This document shows positions 4,580 through 7,607 of a stretch of DNA of 7,607 bases, one piece after another. Positions within the stretch are counted from its first letter, which is position 1. Every line of letters starts with the position of its first letter. The notes beneath the pieces were generated by a model, which was given only the letters and a program-made list of their open reading frames with translations, was not told the DNA's origin and searched no databases. The stretch comes from DASWUD01 sp036401755 (GTDB taxonomy: Bacteria > Pseudomonadota > Gammaproteobacteria > Thiohalomonadales > Thiohalomonadaceae): the NCBI GenBank assembly GCA_036401755.1, contig DASWUD010000090.1, positions 1 through 7,607 of the forward strand. Direction: 5' to 3'. Both the position numbers and the translations under genes were made by a program.

Positions 4580-6091
4580 ATGAGCGACATCGTCCTCGCC
4601 ACCCTCAACGCCCGCTATATCCACGCCTCGCTCGGCTTGCGCTATCTGCTTGCCAACCTGGGCGAGCTGCGGCCGCGCGCCACGCTGCGCGAATTCACCA
4701 TCAATGAGCATAGTGCCGACATCGCCGAACGGTTGCTGGCCGAGCAGCCACGCATCATCGGCCTCGGCCTCTATATCTGGAATGTGGTGCAGACCACTGA
4801 AGTGGCCGCCCTGATCAAAACCGCTGCGCCGGATACCATTATCGTGCTGGGCGGACCGGAGGCGAGCCATGAACCGGAGAGCTTGCCGACGGCTCAGTGG
4901 GCCGACTACCTCATTGCCGGTCCGGGCGAACATACCTTTCGCGAGCTCTGTCTGCAGCTTTTGGCGGGGGAGCGCCCCGACCACAAGCTCATTACAGCCA
5001 CAGCGCCTGAGCTCGCCACGCTGGTGCTGCCCTACCGCGAGTACAGCGATGAGGATGTGGCCCATCGCATCATCTATGTGGAGGCGTCACGTGGCTGTCC
5101 GTTTCGCTGCGAGTTCTGCCTTTCGGCGCTGGACAAAACCGCCAAGCCGTTTCCCCTCGACCAATTTCTGGAGGAGCTCGATCTGCTTTACCGGCGCGGG
5201 GTGCGCCACTTCAAGTTTGTGGATCGCACTTTCAATCTCAACGCGCAGGTCGGCACTCGCATCCTCGACTTTTTTCTGGCGCGCCTTGATGAGCGGCTCT
5301 TTCTCCATTTCGAGGTGATTCCCGATCACCTGCCCGATCCACTGAAGGAACGCCTGGCACATTTTCCAGCCGGAACACTGCAACTGGAGATCGGTGTGCA
5401 GAGTTTCAATACCGTAGTGCAGCAGCTGATCAACCGCAAGCAGGATAACAGTCGCAGCGAAGCGAATCTGCGCTGGTTGCGCCAGCATACCCACGCCCAC
5501 CTCCACGCCGATCTGATCGCCGGGCTGCCCGGCGAGGATATGGCGAGTTTCGTTGCAGGCTTCGATCGCCTGGTGGCACTGCGACCCCACGAGATCCAGG
5601 TGGGCATTCTCAAGCGGCTGCGCGGCGCACCGATTGCGCGCCACACGCAATCTTATCAGCTGCGCTTCAGCCCCTACCCACCCTACGAGATCCTCGCCAC
5701 GGATCGCATCACATTTGCCGACATGCGCCGCTTGGTGCGCTTCGCCCGCTATTGGGATCTGATCGGCAATTCGGGACGGTTTACTGCCACCTTGCCGTTG
5801 CTGCTGGGCGAGCATCCCTTTCACCGCTTCATGGCCTTCAGCGACTGGCTCTATGCCACTGCGCAGCAGACCCATCGCTTTGCACTGGAGCGTCTGTACG
5901 ATTTCGTGCAGCAGGGCATGGTGAAGGTGCTGGCGCTCCCCGCCGAACAGGTCAACCCAGCACTGAGTAGCGATTACCGCCGCAGTGGACTAAAGGCTCT
6001 GCCACCCTGGTTGATACCGAGTCAGCCCGCTATTCGCCTGGAGAGCTCCCCCGCTTCCCATGCACAGCGGCAAGCACGCCACCATTTGTGA
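4580..6091 (+). CDS. B12-binding-domain radical SAM protein (DUF4080 type)
   Basis: This 503-residue cytosolic protein has three parts. Residues 1-135 form a Rossmann-like cobalamin-binding-type domain, with NARYIHASLGLRY near the start, IIGLGLYIWN (59-68), VLGGPEASHEPE (89-100) and AGPGEHTF (113-120). Residues 160-380 are a radical SAM barrel with the cluster motif CPFRCEFC (Cys173, Cys177, Cys180), which binds a 4Fe-4S cluster through CxxxCxxC, plus LEIGVQSFN (269-277) and ADLIAGLPGED (310-320) as SAM-contacting strands. The C-terminal 120 residues, after about 380, form the helical DUF4080-like region. The family cleaves S-adenosylmethionine to a radical, but its substrate is not established. 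The strict DxHxxG base-off B12 motif is not seen, as in most cobalamin radical SAM proteins. The Shine-Dalgarno before the ATG is poor, yet the start matches family N-termini. No biosynthetic partner is adjacent. Confidence 0.87.
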   Translation: MSDIVLATLNARYIHASLGLRYLLANLGELRPRATLREFTINEHSADIAERLLAEQPRIIGLGLYIWNVVQTTEVAALIKTAAPDTIIVLGGPEASHEPESLPTAQWADYLIAGPGEHTFRELCLQLLAGERPDHKLITATAPELATLVLPYREYSDEDVAHRIIYVEASRGCPFRCEFCLSALDKTAKPFPLDQFLEELDLLYRRGVRHFKFVDRTFNLNAQVGTRILDFFLARLDERLFLHFEVIPDHLPDPLKERLAHFPAGTLQLEIGVQSFNTVVQQLINRKQDNSRSEANLRWLRQHTHAHLHADLIAGLPGEDMASFVAGFDRLVALRPHEIQVGILKRLRGAPIARHTQSYQLRFSPYPPYEILATDRITFADMRRLVRFARYWDLIGNSGRFTATLPLLLGEHPFHRFMAFSDWLYATAQQTHRFALERLYDFVQQGMVKVLALPAEQVNPALSSDYRRSGLKALPPWLIPSQPAIRLESSPASHAQRQARHHL

Positions 6092-6096
6092 GTGCT

Positions 6097-6124
6097 TTGT
6101 GACCACCACCCTTTCCTTTAAAAT
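6097..6124 (+). promoter_or_regulatory. Sigma70-like promoter for moxR-DUF58
   Basis: TTGTGA (6097-6102, four of six) and TAAAAT (6119-6124, five of six) are separated by 16 bases, starting 5 bases after the radical SAM stop codon. Transcription would begin near 6131, leaving about 40 bases of leader before the ATG at 6171. The promoter suggests that moxR-DUF58 can be expressed independently of the radical SAM gene. Confidence 0.45.
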
Positions 6125-6170
6125 CCGTCGACCCTATTTTCCGACAGACCGTAAACACTACTACCACAGC

Positions 6171-7097
6171 ATGGACCCTCTTATGACCCGCCCCATGGAA
6201 GCCGTCATTGCCCAGGCCAACCACTTCATCCTCGGCAAGGAACCACAGATCCGCCTGGCCCTCGCCTGCCTGCTGGCGCGCGGCCATCTGCTCATCGAGG
6301 ATCTGCCCGGGGTGGGCAAGACGACACTGGCCCATGTGCTCGCCTCGACGCTGGGGCTGCAGTTCAATCGAGTGCAGTTCACCTCGGATCTGCTGCCCGC
6401 CGACATCCTTGGCGCCTCCATCTATGAGCGCGACAGTGGCAGCTTCCGCTTTCATCCCGGCCCGATCTTTTCCCAGCTGGTGTTGGCCGACGAGGTCAAT
6501 CGTGCCACGCCCAAGACGCAGAGTGCGCTGCTGGAGGCGATGGAGGAGCAGCAGGTCTCCATCGAGGGGGAGACGCGCCCGCTGCCCGACCCCTTCTTCG
6601 TCATTGCCACCCAGAATCCGACCTTCCAGATCGGTACCTTCCCCTTGCCCGAGTCGCAGCTTGATCGCTTTTTGATGGTGATCGCGCTGGGCTATCCCGA
6701 TCGCAGCGCAGAGCGCGCGCTGCTGGCGGGCGAGGATCGCCGCGAGATGCTGCGCTCCCTGCAGCCGCTGATCACACCAGGGGAGCTTGTGACGTTGCAG
6801 CAGCAGACGCGCCAGGTGCATACCTCGACGGCGCTCATCGAGTATGTACAGGCACTACTGGAGTTCTCCCGCCAGTCACCCCACTATCAGGCCGGCCTCT
6901 CGCCCCGTGCCGGGCTAGCCCTGCTCGCGGCGGCGCGTGGCTGGGCGCTGCTGGAGGGGCGCGACCATGTGATACCCGAGGATGTGCAGACGGTGCTGCC
7001 CCACGTGGCGGCCCATCGCCTGCAGCCTGCCAGCGCCAGCCAGGAGCGTGGCAGCGAGGCACTGATCGCGCCGCTGCGCCAGGTGGCGATCCCCTGA
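6171..7097 (+). CDS. MoxR-family AAA+ ATPase
   Basis: This is a 308-residue cytosolic AAA+ chaperone-like ATPase. Walker A is the MoxR form EDLPGVGKTT (43-52, Lys50), Walker B is LVLADE (Asp107, Glu108), sensor 1 is in VIATQNP (Asn149), an arginine finger is in ESQLDRF (Arg166), and sensor 2 is in GLSPRAG (Arg246). The C-terminal lid (about 200-300) is typical. MoxR proteins are thought to help mature or insert metal or other cofactors, and often act with membrane or VWA-type partners. DUF58 proteins are their commonest neighbours, as here. The start is uncertain: ATGs at 6171, 6183 and 6195 are all possible and none has a strong ribosome-binding site. The frame stays open to 6060, but that extension overlaps the previous gene, precedes the likely promoter and is not family-like. 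Family N-termini begin shortly before the A..ILGKE segment, which favours 6171 or 6183. Confidence 0.9.
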   Translation: MDPLMTRPMEAVIAQANHFILGKEPQIRLALACLLARGHLLIEDLPGVGKTTLAHVLASTLGLQFNRVQFTSDLLPADILGASIYERDSGSFRFHPGPIFSQLVLADEVNRATPKTQSALLEAMEEQQVSIEGETRPLPDPFFVIATQNPTFQIGTFPLPESQLDRFLMVIALGYPDRSAERALLAGEDRREMLRSLQPLITPGELVTLQQQTRQVHTSTALIEYVQALLEFSRQSPHYQAGLSPRAGLALLAAARGWALLEGRDHVIPEDVQTVLPHVAAHRLQPASASQERGSEALIAPLRQVAIP

Positions 7098-7100
7098 GCC

Positions 7101-7607
7101 ATGGCCATTTCCCAGCTGCGCCACTGGCGCGCCGCGTCGGCACAGCTCTGGTTACGGCTGCTGCTGCGCCGCAATCCCCCCGTGCCGGGTCCAATCCAGC
7201 TCTCGCGGCGCCGGGTCTATATTCTGCCGACACGCCCAGGTCTGCTCTTCGCGGGCGTGCTGCTGATGATGCTGCTGGGCGCCATTAACTACAGCAACAG
7301 CCTCGCCTTTGCCCTCACCTTCCTGCTCTCCGGCGTGGCGGTGGTCTCCATTCTCCATACCTTTCGCAACCTGCATGGGCTGACCTTTCGTGCCGGCCAC
7401 GCCACGCCGGTCTTCGCCGGGGCCACCGTGCATTTTCCCGTCGCCATCGAAAATCAGCAGGGTGAACGCTTCGCCATCACCCTCAGCCTCGCGCAGGACG
7501 AGCCGGTCATCGTCGATGTAGCCCGTGGCGAGATGCAGTGGGTGGAGCTACCGCTAACCTCGCATCGGCGCGGCTGGCTGTCACTGCCACACATCACCGT
7601 TGCCAGC
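7101..7607 (+). CDS. DUF58-domain membrane protein, N-terminal part (runs off right edge)
   Basis: The first 169 codons are visible. The N-terminus is basic and amphipathic (LRHWRAASAQLWLRLLLRR), followed by the family hallmark RRRVYILPTRPGLLF (36-50) and two membrane helices (about 47-62 and 66-86) with the conserved GAINYSNSLAFALTFLL between and within them. A beta-rich domain then begins (HGLTFRAGHATPVFAGATV, 92-110), as in other DUF58 proteins; the DUF58 core itself lies mostly beyond the window. The start follows the moxR stop after only 3 bases and has no Shine-Dalgarno of its own, which suggests translational coupling. In Pseudomonas and relatives, moxR, a DUF58 gene and a DUF3488/transglutaminase gene (TgpA type) lie together and are implicated in the cell envelope, so a transglutaminase-like gene probably follows. 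Confidence 0.88.
   Translation, partial: MAISQLRHWRAASAQLWLRLLLRRNPPVPGPIQLSRRRVYILPTRPGLLFAGVLLMMLLGAINYSNSLAFALTFLLSGVAVVSILHTFRNLHGLTFRAGHATPVFAGATVHFPVAIENQQGERFAITLSLAQDEPVIVDVARGEMQWVELPLTSHRRGWLSLPHITVAS

Noticed and set aside
5087..5875. 262-codon minus-strand open frame opposite the radical SAM gene
   Set aside because: It is antisense to conserved radical SAM motifs and its composition is that of a shadow frame in GC-rich coding sequence.
6030..6821. 263-codon minus-strand open frame opposite moxR
   Set aside because: It covers the moxR Walker A and B regions on the opposite strand and has no family-like features or start signals.
450..7607. The AAA ATPase, MoxR and radical SAM genes as parts of one defence or novel system
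   Set aside because: They sit in separate transcription units, separated by convergent and divergent metabolic and transport genes. None carries a nuclease, toxin or sensor domain, and there is no mobile-element context.

Overview
The window looks like ordinary chromosomal sequence from a moderately GC-rich gammaproteobacterium. Supporting signs are an Slp-type outer-membrane lipoprotein with a classical lipobox, a ZupT-type ZIP transporter, a MoxR-DUF58 pair of the Pseudomonas type, clear Shine-Dalgarno sites and compact gene packing. A free-living environmental lineage of the Chromatiales/sulfur-oxidiser kind would fit the mix, but that placement is inference. I see no insertion sequence, prophage, integron, CRISPR array, tRNA or rRNA. 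No gap between genes exceeds 300 bases; the longest is 212-449.

Layout. On the minus strand, 1-211 is the start of an slp-like gene that runs off the left edge. Bases 212-449 form a divergent intergenic region with a weak slp promoter candidate and, nearer the plus-strand gene, three consecutive perfect inverted repeats. A Ycf46-like AAA ATPase follows (450-1973, +), convergent with zupT (2063-2863, -). A short divergent region (2864-2965) carries overlapping promoter-like elements for zupT and for an unrecognised 129-residue protein (2966-3355, +), which ends in a hairpin terminator. Next comes a minus-strand pair, probably one operon: a small GTG-started protein of an AF1514-like type (4224-4523), then an exported dienelactone hydrolase-family enzyme (3385-4176). 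Divergent from this pair is a B12-binding-type radical SAM protein (4580-6091, +). After a 79-base gap with a good sigma70-like promoter come a MoxR-family AAA+ ATPase (6171-7097, +) and, 3 bases later, the start of a DUF58 membrane protein (7101 to the right edge).

How the genes work together. Only MoxR-DUF58 is a known functional pairing, and in relatives a transglutaminase-like gene of the DUF3488/TgpA type commonly follows. The hydrolase and the small protein upstream are linked by orientation and spacing only. The other genes look like independent transcription units.

I found no clear previously undescribed system. The items most worth a second look are the internal duplication in the Ycf46-like ATPase, whose N-terminal half looks like a dead AAA module; the three palindromes in front of it; and the two small uncharacterised proteins.
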